Below, in pieces: positions 11,801-24,739 of a stretch of DNA of 64,000 nucleotides. Numbering within the stretch: position 1 is the first letter of the stretch; every line of letters starts with the position of its first letter. The DNA comes from Paragordius varius (taxonomy: Eukaryota > Nematomorpha). Where the stretch lies: positions 10,974,001-11,038,000 of the forward strand of contig OZ176053.1 of assembly GCA_964247055.1 (NCBI GenBank). Reading direction: 5' to 3'. A program made the position numbers and the translations under genes. Below the pieces are notes generated by a model. The model worked only from the letters and a program-made list of their open reading frames with translations. It was not told where the DNA came from and made no database searches.

Positions 11801-13722
11801 CTAACACAAAGAATGATATTGTTTCCAAAAAATCAACACCAAGTCAAAAAGTTCAACCGAAAATAGATTATAAACAAAATTTTAAGCTTTTACCTCAAAA
11901 TGTAAAGAATCTCTTGGAATCCGATCAAAAAGGTTTGAATTTACAATTTTTTTATGTAAAAAATCTACATCTAAATGATAAGTTTAATTTATCTTCTAAC
12001 ATTATTAACAAAAATATCATAATTATCAAGTTAGGATGTTTTATGATCTAATTCGATTTTAGATTTAAACCGAATAAACAACTGCAATTAAAAATATATT
12101 TATTAAGGTGACTACTAACAATGGCCGGTTATTAATGCATTTATGAGCCTGAATGACCTTTGTATTGAAATAAAAAATATGATAATAAATTTAAAGCTGT
12201 TTCACAAATTTGAAATTTTGAATTTTGCACTAATTTGTCTATATCGGGTTCGGTTTCACGTTTTTTAAAATCCCAAATATTTTTGCAAAAAATTGTTCGG
12301 ATTCATCGTATATTTTGATTAAGGTCAATAGTTAAATAAATAAACGCGTGTTTATAAAGGATCTAATATTTTATATAAGGAATAGTAGAATTATAAAATT
12401 GTATAAAATAATAAAAGCCGGTTATTTTAGAATCGCGGTTCGGGTTAAGGGTTCTGGAACCGTTTGCTAAGTGGTTTTGGTTAGAAAACTGTCGTAATTT
12501 CTATTAATTCTGATTAATCCATTATAGCTGGTTTTTATTTTTGTGATCCCTATTCAGCTCTTTTACCACAATATACAACTTTAATTTAGTTTAAATCGAA
12601 ATACATTTATTGGCTAATATCTGTATGATAATTTAGTAACACTTGAAACAACAACTTCATCTCCTATCCCTGAGAATCCTTTCCCTAATTATAAAGGTCA
12701 GGCATCTAAAAATTCTTTACCCGTCTCACCAAAATTTAAACCGCTGTGTAGTGATAAAGAAAAATTGGTCCATAAAATGCGAAGAATGAATTGTACGTAT
12801 TATTAACATTGTATCCCCCTTTCTTTACTTAGCTTAATTTTTAAAAAGAATTTTTTAGTAGTATTGAATCTTTTTTATTCGTTTAAACATATTTTTTAGC
12901 TGATATTACAAAATTTGTATATCAATCAGTGCCAACCGAAAAAGTAGATGTTAACCAAAATCAAACTAATTCAATATCCGAATCACATTCTACCACATCC
13001 ACACAAACTCGTAAATTAAATGGTATTTTTTCATAAAAAGTTTTATTTTACAATGGTACATGGTGGGATAAAATTATCTTTTAGAAAAGTAACAAATAAA
13101 GTTAATGCGATTTTTTACTAAATTTATTAAATTATTTTCTGGTTTTCCTGCTAATTCTTTAGAAATGCTAGCATATTATAAGAATAATTATATTTATTTT
13201 ATAATTAAACAGTGAACATTGGTAAAGAGGGCCCAGATACTACGCCATGTTCTAAAAATTTGTTGGATTCTAAACAAGAAGAGGTATTATTATTTTTGTT
13301 TAATTATATCTATAATCTACTATATTTTTATTTTGGCAATCCATAGTATTTCCGAAAGCTTAATCATCAACAACGCGTTGCCGAGGAAGTCAAGATTGCT
13401 TTAAAACCGTTTTATAATCAAGGTCTTATAACAAAGGATCAATACAAAGATATCATGAAACGATCAGTTATTAAAGTTAGTTTTTATATACACGCATATT
13501 AAATTTTTCACTACCGCGTAATTTCGATTTTTGGAAACATTTGTGTTAATATTAATTCAACTTAAATATTTTCCATTAACTTTATTTGGTGCATTTTAAA
13601 AGTTTATCATAATTTTGTTATATTTCATTATTTTTTAGATTTGTAAATCCAAAAGTCCCAAAATCAACCCAATCAAGATTTTAGCTTTGGTTCAAGCTTA
13701 TGTTAATTTGTATCATAGATGA
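2831..13722 (+). CDS. PHRF1: PHRF1: PHD and RING finger domain protein
   Basis: In vertebrates PHRF1 is a nuclear ubiquitin ligase and histone-mark reader linked to RNA polymerase II and TGF-beta signalling. My model has 20 phase-consistent exons: 2831-2888, 2917-2994, 3082-3239, 3341-3421, 3613-3731, 4008-4186, 4672-4726, 5140-5431, 6081-6875, 7132-7286, 7484-8144, 8364-8859, 8936-9064, 9139-11463, 11540-11932, 12637-12792, 12900-13022, 13213-13283, 13347-13475, 13639-13722. It gives about 2,178 aa, against about 1,650 in human. In order: an acidic N-terminus; a RING at about 66-106 (CPIC, CDHLFCFEC, CPIDR, with Asp in place of the last Cys, as in human); a PHD finger (CQICGQGDREDVLLLCDMC, GYHIDC, WYCPAC); an Arg segment RTRFSERIR; a very basic Arg/Lys region; long Ser- and Pro-rich disordered regions; and the family C-terminal domain (EEVKIALKPFYNQGLITKDQ, CKSKS, LVQAYV). 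The RING and PHD are each split by introns. The 7286/7484 junction is the weakest. Other exons may exist. Confidence 0.9.
2889..2916 (+). other. 28-nt first intron of PHRF1
   Basis: Starts GTATAT and ends TTTCAG after a T-rich run. It joins the first exon (MGIDNSSSDDAYSKNRRNR) to DDIDTDDDDEELLSLL in frame. Confidence 0.7.
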
Positions 13723-13898
13723 TTAATTAGTAGATGGCTTTTTTGTATTAAATATGTTTTTGCATTTATAGCTTACATCGATTGTGTAATTAAAATATTT
13801 TTTATTTTTTTCTAATATTAAAAATTGTATTATTATCGACCCTATTTATGTGTAATCAAAAGAGTCAACATAGCATATTTGTACATTTTATCATTTAT

Positions 13899-13904
13899 AA
13901 TAAA
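13899..13904 (+). terminator. Polyadenylation signal for PHRF1
   Basis: An AATAAA hexamer lies about 177 nt after the PHRF1 stop, in an A+T-rich 3' region. Confidence 0.4.
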
Positions 13905-14589
13905 TTATCTTACTATATTGGTGATTTAAAGAGTTGAATTGGTCAAATATCCCCTAATATTTTATTTTAGAAACAATAAGGTTTCAATTTAATTGCACCT
14001 CATGTAAAATATTTTTATGATAATAAAAATTGATTGTTTAAGTTCTATATTTGGGGGTAGGAAATATTATAAAACCTTAGCTTTTGACATCCTAAAATAA
14101 ATCGAATGTTAGTTATTGCAATCAGAAAATATTTCTGTTAAAGTCTTGAACATTTAAGTTTTTAAGGTTAAAGTAGGGTCGTCAATATTCTTATTTAAGG
14201 TGTAAATCGCTCAATAAAATTCCCATATAATATAAACTTTTCCCGTAATCTATAATTAATTATCTAATGCAGTGTGAAATGTTTTAAATATGCGTTAACG
14301 CCATAATCTGTCTACTCTAACAACCATCATTAAAATTTAACAGTAAGTTCTTCTGAGAGTTAAGAGATGAACTTGTGAACCGTTAACTCTTGATATAGGT
14401 CTATCAAAAGTCTCTTATAATGAATTCATGATATTTCTGCTTTTAGAACGGTCATCAAGCAAAAAATGTCATTAGTAATCTACGACTAATTTATTAGATT
14501 ATTAACCAAAATCAAAACAACATTAATGATTAGATAGCAATCTTTTTGTGGCAAAAGTTTTTTTTAGAGTATTGACTATAAATTACACA

Positions 14590-14595
14590 TTTATT
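14590..14595 (-). terminator. Polyadenylation signal for the homeobox gene
   Basis: TTTATT on the plus strand is AATAAA on the minus strand, about 100 nt after the homeobox stop. It and the PHRF1 signal face each other across about 690 bp of non-coding sequence, as expected for convergent genes. Confidence 0.4.
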
Positions 14596-14696
14596 ATTAT
14601 TATTATTTATACTTGCTATAATAAAGATAAGTGATAAAATTATTTTATATTTTGATTAGATTAAGAGTAATATATTTATGTAAGGTAATTTTTAAA

Positions 14697-17535
14697 TTAA
14701 GTAGGTGTTGCATAGAGGTGTTCCGCTGTTGCGTTACAAAAATTTTCTAGCATAGTTTTGTATAATGCATCATTCGTTTGAGGTAATAAAGGTGGAATGG
14801 GGTTCGTTAGGAAGTTATTTTGCCAATAAGGATAGTTTTGCATAGTCAACGTTCCTGTTGATGAAATGGGGAATGTATCATTTTGTTTTATACCGACTTT
14901 CAATGCTAAATCTAACAGAAAATTAGGATTATTATGGGCTAGATTTAAATGAGAAGGATTGTTAAAAAGATGACTACTATTCGACGATATGTTGTTTGGT
15001 ATAAGGTCATGAGCCGCCGAAGGTACACCAGAATACATGGGAGGTATTGCACTATTTGGGGCCGATTTGTTCCCCAACGTTTGCGAAAATGTACTACCAG
15101 GTAACCTCGAATTCAACAGCGCACTGTAATAACACATAAAGGTATTCAATGGGTTCTCAGCACTAGCCATCAAAATATGAGGAGATGGCTCATTATTAAT
15201 CCATGGTGTGTGTATATTCGGATTGTGTTGACTATTATTATCACTTATGTTAGTTTTTGACATATTTTGAATTGAATGAGGTTTGTAGTAATTATAAATA
15301 TTTTCTGGGATATTTTTATCAGAACTTGGTATCTGTGATGGTTGTGTTAAGGCGGATTTGACAAATTGATTTGTAAACTGTCTAAAACATTCTTGAGCCT
15401 GTAAAAAACTTTGGTATAGGGCCATTTGTTGTTGAAACATTAGGGTTTTGGTATCATTACTTATCAAGTTATCTTTGGGGTCTAATACGTATTCTGGGTT
15501 TATGGGTATAGATAGAGAGTGTGGCATATATTTTTGCCAATCATAATTTTTGGTTTCCAAATGCTTTTCGCAAGATAAATTAGGATACTTATCTTTAATT
15601 TTATGTATCATCATATCAGTCTTAGTTCCGTGCTTTATATTAAATGTGTTCATTTTTTGGACATCATCTTTATTAATATTATTATCAAGCCTTCTTCGTT
15701 TATTTGTAACGTAAGTACCGTCAATTTTTTCTCGTTTATTATGAGGTAAATTCAATTTGCCATTATTTCTATTAATGCTTTTACCAGTTTCTTCCGATTT
15801 TTGTAATCTAGTATTTTGTTGAGTTTTTAGTAATATGTGCATAGCTTCTTCCTCATCAATTTTTGTAGCGATTCCCATACTTTGATTTAGTCCAATTTTT
15901 TCTGAACTCTCAGTTTTTGACAGCAAACTTTTTTCTGTGTCTTTGCTATTACACTCTTCACTAATTTGATCATCAGGGCTTTTGTCGCTCTTTTTGCGCC
16001 ATTTCGCACGTCGATTTTGGAACCAAACCTAGAAACAAAAGATATATAATATAATTTTCACCAAATTACATAGATTTTTAAAAGGTATTCTATTTAATAA
16101 ACCTATATCACATAGAAAACTACCCTTTTTTACATATTAAATAAAAATGTTTAGGAATTACATTTTGGACAATTTAAAATCTATCCATTTACTCTGATGT
16201 AGCAAAATTTTCATCCCTATAACAACTCTCTTCCTTGTGTTATATTCCTTAGGTTTCAAAAAATATATATAATTGCGATAATGGCATTTTCAGATTTAAA
16301 AACAAAACTTTAATAAATTAATTTATGTTGAATAAAGAATCATATAATAAATATTCAATTTGAGGCATAATATACAAAAATCCCCAAATTTTTACAGGAC
16401 ACCATACCAGATTAACCAATAATTATTTTTGAAGTTTAATAAGTTTAAGGTAAAGGTATGATGGTATAGTAAGGCAGACCTTACACTGTGTGTGAGTACC
16501 AGAGTTAAAACCCCAAAACTATGCAATTTATCCATCATAAATGTTATTTCTGGGCAGGCGAGTGTTAAAGCTATCATGAGTCCAGAGTTAATATACGTTT
16601 TTATTTGAATAAAGGAAAACTTTAAACTATATTTTATATGAAAAAAAAGATTAAGGCTATACCTGTACACGGGCTTCACTAAGATCTAAGGTACTAGCTA
16701 GCTCTTCTCTCGTGAATACATCAGGATACTGCGTTTTTTCGAAGGCTAACTCCAATTGATGCAATTGATAGGTGGTAAAAGTTGTTCTACACCGTCTTAA
16801 TTTTCTGCTATTGTTATTATTGATATGATTATGGTTGGTGGTATAGCTATAATTTGAGTTATGATTGGAAATGGTATGTTTAGGTGTGGTATTTATATTC
16901 GTACAAAGAATTGAATTAGTTTGATTGGTTTGCACTATACAAGGTTGGATTGAGTTTTCAAATTCGGTTCTTGTGGTTATTATACTATTTCTGCTATTAT
17001 TATACAAATAATTTATGGTCGGATTTTTCAAAGAAGTCTTAATAAGGTCATTGAATTGATGGGAATGAAAAACTTTATCAATATAGTGTACATTTTTCAG
17101 ATTTGCCTCAGGTAAGGATGATATAAGTTCTGAATTTTCTAACCCCTTATTTGTGATTAGATTAACATCCATTGATTCAAAAGTCTCATAATTGTTTAAG
17201 GTCCTGATTTTAGCGTTCGAATCCGTTGATATAAAATTACTTTTGGTTGGTTTATTATTAGGATTACTTATTATATTGTAATTTCTTTCTTTACTGATTT
17301 TGTCTTGAGACATTATCCTAACTTTGGAATGTTGATGGTTGTACTGTTTATGAAATTGTCTTTTTATTTTTTTCACATGGTTCAAATATGTTAAACCATA
17401 TTTAGCCATAATATTTTTGGTGACTGATTTTTGACCGACAAAGTTTATCATGGCGTTTTTAGTTCCCAAATAATTATTATTATTATTATTGTTTTTGCTT
17501 TTCAATGGTTTACATTTTTCAGCATAAATTTTCAT
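14697..17535 (-). CDS. hbn: Paired-like homeobox protein, homeobrain type
   Basis: Two exons: 17535-16663 and 16028-14697, phase 0, about 734 aa. Start: the first ATG after an in-frame stop; the apparent earlier start at 17541 is TTG. The homeodomain is residues 246-305. It starts [20 protein letters not shown], continues [20 protein letters not shown] and SEARVQ, and after the intron [13 protein letters not shown]. Gln50 and Asn51 are present, and the intron between residues 46 and 47 is a classic paired-class position. The string [19 protein letters not shown] is closest to Drosophila homeobrain (hbn); Arx, Rax and Alx differ there. It is a DNA-binding transcription factor; hbn acts in anterior brain development in insects. 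The flanks are Asn/Ser-rich and low complexity, with an Asn run near residue 17. I see no paired domain and no C-terminal OAR motif. About 11 kb without genes lies upstream, which could hold enhancers. Confidence 0.85.
16450..16572 (+). repeat. Dispersed repeat copy in the homeobox intron
   Basis: Motifs GGTATAGTAAGGC, CTTACACTGTG and CTGGGCAGGCGAGTGTTAAA match, in order, the minus-strand stretch at 1558-1640. It lies inside the single intron of the homeobox gene. Family unknown. Confidence 0.45.
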
Positions 17536-19451
17536 TGCCAATTTCGTAGTTTATAAAATAAAATGAAATTATTTTGTATCCGATAATTTTTTTAACATAT
17601 TATTAATTAATATGTATTGAGGAGGGGGGGACTGATGCGAGAAACAATCTATTATGAGTAATAAATATAAATTTAAGCCACAAAATTTTAAAAATGGAAA
17701 ATGGAAAATATATTAGTAATATGTATGTATATGTGTTTATTGGTACGTTAATTAAATTGGTTTTAATTAGTGTTTAAAAAGGCAATTTTTTATTTTATTT
17801 TATTATATACAGTTCGTTCGTTTTCGTTCAGATTCGTTATATATACATAAATCTATAAACATATTAATAATTAAATATTATCGATAAAAAATTATTATTT
17901 ATTAATTACCATTTAATTTATGTGTAATAAATTAAGTTAAAAAACGAATAAAATATTAGGATATATATGTAGTTTAATGCCTAAATTTACCATTTAACAT
18001 AGGTGTGCTGGTATTATAATTATATTCGTTAAATGAATTATATTCAATTTAATAAACGGAATACTATATATTTTTGTAAAATATTTTTCCATCGTTATTT
18101 AATTTTACTTGAATTCTCCAATAGTAGAATAATAATTTCATACAGGAACTTTCAACATGAAAATTTTGTTAAATAAACCAAGTTATAAGATAATTGATTG
18201 ATTCAATGTTTGTTTTACTGGTTAATTTAAATAAAAATACCCGTTTTTTCGGTTATTTTTTTAATGAGCAGGATAAGATATATACCATAAATATTATTAT
18301 AACATAAAAACAATAAAATAAAAATTAGTACATACATATTTACGGGGTTAAGGGTCAATTTTTACTGGCATAAATTTTATTTTGTATAATAATATGATAT
18401 GGGGATTAGTTAATAAATGGTAGGGTTGGTGTTAACATTTATATATCTACTAGGTCTGAGTAAAAAACAACATTTATTACTAATAGAGAGAAAAAATATA
18501 TATTTTAACATCTATTAACATTTTAATATCCATCAAACAAAAAAAGATAGTAGATAAGGTAAAATAACTCAAAGATATATCTCTAATGCTGTAATTAATT
18601 TTTTTTAATGTTATTAAAGTAATAAAATTGAAAAATTTAAAGGTTATTATCACATTATATATATTTTCGGTAATAAAAATGCAATATAATAAAATCAATC
18701 AATAAAAATTAAAGATGAGCGCAGGTATATTTTACCGATTTTGAATATTTGTGTTGGTTATTCTTTAATATACGAAAATTAAATTTTAATTAAACGAGTT
18801 TAAAAATGTAATAATTAAGTAATAAATGCATTAAGCAATATTAATTATTTTTTTTAAATAATTAATTGCCTCCTTTAAGCCGTTTAAAGGTGTAAATGGA
18901 GTATTATTAAGTATATTTAATTTATTATTTTACGTTCGCATCTAAAAATATATTTTTGAAATGTGATAATTATTTTGTTTTTATAATCAAAAATTTTCTT
19001 CAAAAATATCATTAAAATTGTCTCAAAACTGTCCAAAAATTTGAAGTAATTTTCCCGAACACTTGAATATTCTAGTTTTTAAAATATTTCACTATATTAT
19101 CCAATCCGATTGAAGTGTTTTTTGTTAAGTTAATTAGCCGACTACCTTTTGAACATTTAAAAATGTTAATTGTAAAATGGCTAATTTATAAAGTATATAT
19201 ATGTAATGAGCGCATCATTAATTATATATATATTAAAGAGGTAATTACTGTATATTATGTGTTATTATATTTTTTTTGCAATTATACAAAATTAAAACAT
19301 TTTATCTTTTTAGTAACAACACACACGCAATTATATGTATATATAATTACACAAAAATTAATTACTTAGATCATTTTATCTATATATTTATGTATGATTA
19401 ATTAACACAAACGAAAATTAATTAAGATAATTATATATGGCCAATATTTTG

Positions 19452-19486
<35 letters not shown>

Positions 19487-22400
19487 AGATTATAATTGTC
19501 GTCAAATTTCCTAAAAAGTATGAATGTAAAAAAATATTTTTTTGATGATTTCTTATAGAAAAAGAATCCATCCTCTATGATTATTACTTATTATATAATA
19601 TGTTAATTAATTAGCTGCATTGTTGTATTCATAAAATAACACAATATGTTTAAAAATACTGTAATAACTACGGAATTTTAAATAATTATTTTTAGTATCT
19701 AATATGTTTTGGGTAAAAAAACATATTAAAACCGTTAATCTATAAATGTGGTCAATAAAAATTTAAACCTTGTATATAGTAAGTAGGAATTAATATATAT
19801 CTGTTTAATGGATCAAAAACAGTCCATTAGATTTTTTGTATTTTTTAGGAAAACTATTTTCTGGATAATGTATTCAAAGTTTTTCGAAAATTAATGATAT
19901 TTTTGTTCAAGGAAAACTGGCGGTATAGTCACCGTACCCACTTAATTTTAGAAACCAAAAATCTAAAACTTAAAAATGCTAAATAATATATGAAAGTGAT
20001 CATAATTAGTTTTTGTGACATAAAAAAACAATTTATATTAATTAGTTTTGTTTGTGTGGTGGCGTATGTTTATAAATAGTAATTAGTTTCAAGGTGATTT
20101 TAAATTAATTCGCAATATCCTAAACTTAATAAGTAATTACTTTGGTGGACAAATAAAGGTGTTTATTGCCAAAACACTACATTTTAAACAGTTTTAACCA
20201 TGGTATTTAATTATATTTTATATTCATTTATTTTGCTAAAAAAACGGTTATAAAATATATTTTTTACTATTAGTCTAGATCTGATCAGTATCATATTATG
20301 ATGGTGATCGTTTTCACAGTCAGAACTTATCAAGGATAACGTGTTAAGCAATTATAACTTTTAGATTTTAAAAACAATTTTACAAAAACCCCAATTTATT
20401 TATTTACATTTTTATAAGTTTCGCTATTATCCTGTTTGTAGCATTAGCTGAATGGTTTTACCCGGGAAGGACTGACTTCCTAAGTGGTCACATTTAACTT
20501 AATATTGCAAAATTTAAAATCAAATACTATTAAATACAATATTTATTTAATATACTAAAAAAATTAAATCTATTTTTGTGACTACATATTTTAATAAAAT
20601 CGAAATTTTCTGTAATTTAATGGAATAATCAAATAATAGATATTCATGTCTAGAAAATAGAAGGATCTCTCTCATAGGACGTGCGAAAAATAATTAAACA
20701 TATTTATTAATATTATATAAAAATAGGTAAAAATAAAATTTACAATTTTAATTTTAATAATATAAATCTAAATTTATAAATTATTTATATCCATTTACAC
20801 ATATAATAATAAAATTAATTATTATATTTAAATTCAATTTATATACCTGCAAAATTAAGTTTTCCCTCTTAAGAATTATACTATTGTGATCTCAAAATAT
20901 TCATAGTTTAATTGTTCCGAAGTAGAGTTACTTAAGAATTTGATCGGCTTAATAAAAAAAACTAACTTGAAAAAATAAAACTTTCAACTTGAGAATTTAT
21001 GTGTAAAATAATTTTTTATTCATATAAAAAACCGAGTAAAATAATTAAAAGGAATTAATCAAGTGTCTTTCAAATGTCATCTTAAGGCTATTTTTTTCAT
21101 CAATTTTTTTATTGATTAACACCTCCTCGTGTGTATGTTAAGGCAAAGAAAAAATTAATTTATTTGAAATTTAATATGACATCAAACACTTGTATTGGTT
21201 AAGGACTAAAATAATCCTAAAATTAAAAATAGCAATAATTGCAATAATAAAAGATAAAACATATATAATTAGTTATAATTAAATTTTTACCCATCTGTTA
21301 ATTGTATTATGGATAATTAACTTATTTATTATTTGATAGATCAAAGATAAAGATGATTGTTTAAAAAAGTTAAACAGGTTAATTATGGTAAAATTTTGTT
21401 TTAAGTGTTTTTTGACTGTGAAAATTCCTTATACAAAGCATATTAGAGTTTACAGAATATGTGCCGTTAGATATGATGAAATCATATTTCTAGAGAAAAT
21501 TTTAAAAAAATTTAAAAAATTTAAAAACATCTCAAACATTTTCTATATATTTGGAAGAAATATCATTGGTTAATTTTTTTTTGAGCTAGCCAATTGGACA
21601 AAATAAAATTTAAAGTGTATATTTGATTATAGATAAAAAAAAATCCTCTCAGAGCAGTAATTCCAATTTTTAAGCGTCAATTTTTTATAAATACCATTTA
21701 CACTTCAAATTCACCCTCGAACAATTCAGATTCACCCTCGAACAATTCATATTCCCCCTAAACTAAATTACGTTTTGTTAAGATTAAAAATAACTTTTCT
21801 TTAATACTTTTAAAAAATGAAATTTTATTTAATTTAGATTAATACTGAAAATAAGCTATAAAGATATGTTTGATATTAATTATGATGAATCCTATTTGTC
21901 CGAAAACACATAATTTATTTTAAAGGGGAATTCGAATTGTTCAATGGTAAATTTGAAATGTGAATGATAAATTTAATTATTTTTATATATATTTATATAC
22001 TAAAATTAATAAATATTTCTGGCAATTAAAATACTCCATAATTATTTCATATTTTTCTATAGATTTTAATTGGTTTTTGTTTTGTAAAATAATGAATGAT
22101 TCTTTATTGCAAAGGCTTTATTTTAATATACTTTTATTTAATTACACTCCACGGTTTTTCCAATATTTTATTAAATAACAAATTTGTAAAATGTAATTAG
22201 TAGGATTATAATATAACATAAATAAATAAATATATTTCAGGGGTGAGACAAAAATTGGATACTAAAAGAAAAAAAACCCATAAAAAATCAATTAAAATTA
22301 ATTGTGTAATAATATTATTAATTTATATTAAATATAGTAGTTCCTAATTGTTATTAATATTTAATCTAATGACAAAAAATTAGATTAGCAGGGAAAAAAT

Positions 22401-22632
22401 AATTAATATGTTAATTCACCTGTATTTTATTTTTTATTATGTGTTGTTCAAAAAAAGCATTAAAAAAATAATTTTATTAATAGTGAATGCGTTCGTTTGT
22501 GCTATAAAATTTTTTTGCCTAGCAAACTAATTAGTGTTAATGGCTTATCATAAATATAAAAAAATAGGAAATAAATTGCGAAATGCATTATAAATATCCT
22601 TTATTTAATCCATAATGGTTAAAAATTACTAA
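17536..22632. other. Gene-free A+T-rich region upstream of hbn
   Basis: Only short chance frames of A+T-rich composition are present. I see no coding gene, RNA gene or classifiable element. It contains a pure TA run at 19453-19483 and a short 22-23 bp tandem pair at about 21708-21757 (TTCACCCTCGAACAATTC twice). Regulatory sequence for the homeobox gene may lie here but cannot be seen by eye. Confidence 0.6.
19453..19483. repeat. (TA)n microsatellite
   Basis: An uninterrupted alternating TA tract of about 31 bp. Confidence 0.95.
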
Positions 22633-22635
22633 TTA

Positions 22636-24505
22636 CACTGTGCAACACGATTTTTAGACCAGAGTGAAAATTACTACATCTTATAGAGAATTTTTTTCTG
22701 AAAATAATGATATATTTAATATTTTCTTAGCACTTTTTCGCGAGCCGCTAAAAGGTTTCAAAAATCCAAAAACCATCAAAAATGCCTGTTTTTGTAACCC
22801 TATAATTTTTTGAATTTTATAGCTTATTATTTATTTTTTGGAGGATATTACAAATTATATTTTAAAATTCATGTAACATTTTAAAATTTTTAAAAATCTC
22901 TACTACTTTTTGATTTATTTAGAAAAAACGAAACTTAGCTCCAAAAAAATAGCGTTTCAAAACAATGAAAAATTAAGAGACGTGCAGCCACCATACCATT
23001 TTTTATACATAACAAAATAGAAAAATTTAATGTTAATATTAATTAATAAAATGTAAATATTAATTTTAGGATTAAATCAAGTATATTTATAAAATAATTA
23101 ATAAAATAATAAATATATAATATTAATTTGATATATATTATTTATAAATAAGAATTACTTTTAAACATGCAAATTTATTTATATGTATTGTACGTGATTA
23201 TATGAATCATGATATTTTGTTTTTTAATATACGAAAGTTTTTTTCAACAAATAAAAAATATAAACATGCAAATAAATATAAACTGAAATGTTGAACTAAC
23301 AGAAAAGCAAAAAAGGCATTCATTAATAAATAAATTTACTTTAAAATTAATAACAAAAATATATAATAACATAATTGAAATATTAATAAAAATCATATAA
23401 TATTCAAACACAGAGTTTATTATCCATTAACATTAATAAATTTAAAAATATTAAATTTATTATTATAACATTAACACTTCGATTCAAATTGGGGTGTCTA
23501 AATACCCCAGACTAAATTTAAATTAATATTTTTAAAAAAATACTGAAGTAAACGGTCCCAATTTAAATTTATGCTTCTATCCTGATAAAAATTATATAAA
23601 TATGCCATAATATCTTGATAAAATTTTGTTTTGAAAAAAAAGTTCCATCTCAAACTACTTCGACGCCATTTTTATTTTACAAAATTTTTGCAATATCGTC
23701 TTCATTTGATTTTAAGGGTAAAACTAAAGCTAATTTTTTATATAATTTACATCTAACATTGATTGAAATAGAAAAGCGGTTTATTTTGTATTATTTTTTA
23801 ATTTTACAATTTGACACGTGTCACGTTGACGAAATTTTTACCTTTGGGTTTAGCTTAAAATAAGTATTATCAAGTATTTTTGAATAAAATTTTTAATATA
23901 TTTCGGTTTATAAATGTTATATAAGTGCAAAATTTTGCCATGGTTTAGAATATTTCCATACTTTTTAAAGTATTTGTTTTTAAAAAGGCTTGGGGTATCC
24001 AACTACCCCAATTTGAATCGAAGGACATGAGTGTGTTGTATCCAAGTGTTAAATATATATACTATTTTTCATATTTATAAAAAAGCAATTAAATTTTATT
24101 ATTTTAGTAATGTATAATGAAAAGCTGTCAATCAAATGATGCCAGTATGTCTCTTAATTTTTCATTGTTTTGAAACGCTATTTTTTTGGAGCTAAGTTTC
24201 GTTTTTTCCAAATAAATCAAAAAGTAGTAGAGACTTTTAAAAATTTTAAAATGTTACATGAATTTTAAAATATAATTTGTAAAATCCCCCCAAAAAAATA
24301 TAATAAGCTATATAATTTAAAAAGTTATAGGGTTACAAAAACAGGCATTTTTGATGGTTTTTGGATTTTTGAAACCTTTTAGCGGCTCGCGAAAAAGTGC
24401 TAGGAAAATATTAAATATATCATTATTTTCAGAAAAAAATTCTCTATAAGATGTCGTAATTTTCACTCTGGTCTAAAAGAAAAGGATAAAATTTGTTGCA
24501 CAGTG
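22636..24505. mobile_element. CACTR-ended DNA transposon, non-autonomous
   Basis: The element is 1,870 bp. It starts CACTGTGCAACA and ends with the reverse complement, TGTTGCACAGTG. TTA flanks it on both sides (22633-22635, 24506-24508), a 3-bp target duplication. The terminal inverted repeats are long, about 345 bp (22636-22981 and 24157-24505), with small differences; both arms contain TTTTTCGCGAGCCGCTAAAAGG. CACTR termini with 3-bp duplications fit the CACTA (EnSpm/CMC) superfamily, known in animals including schistosomes. No transposase is present, so the class is inferred from the ends. A second small element is nested at 23477-24023. Confidence 0.75.
23477..24023. mobile_element. Nested 547-bp element with terminal inverted repeats
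   Basis: Ends CTTCGATTCAAATTGGGGT and its reverse complement ACCCCAATTTGAATCGAAG lie inside the CACTR element. Just inside each end, a GGGGT...ACCCC pair allows each terminus to fold into its own hairpin. The interior is A+T-rich and non-coding. No clear target duplication (perhaps 2 bp). Superfamily unassigned. Confidence 0.6.
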
Positions 24506-24739
24506 TTATTTATCTTTTATATATTGTAACCTAATCAAAAGCAATAAAAATAGAGTTACTCAAATATATTTTGCCCAAAATAGCTAGTATTAAGTTCCTT
24601 TAATCGGTACATGGAAAAATGGTACATTTCGTTAAAGCAGTCTGCATTTTATAAAATATTTTTCCCCTATCGCTGACAAATCTTGATAATTCGCACCTGA
24701 AATCCTTCAATTTGTTTCTAGTTTTATTTTTTAATAATA

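Noticed and set aside
16392-16679. Frame overlapping the homeobox intron
   Set aside because: It overlaps the donor of homeobox exon 1 and reads through a dispersed repeat; the splice model explains the region better.
17536-17541. TTG start two codons upstream of the homeobox ATG
   Set aside because: TTG is not an expected animal start; an ATG follows directly and a stop lies upstream in frame.
18480-22178. Several 60-85-codon frames in the region upstream of hbn
   Set aside because: Composition follows the A+T-rich background, with no motifs and no splice context.
23615-23863. 82-codon frame inside the nested element
   Set aside because: Phe/Ile/Lys-rich chance frame in A+T-rich DNA, with no resemblance to a transposase.
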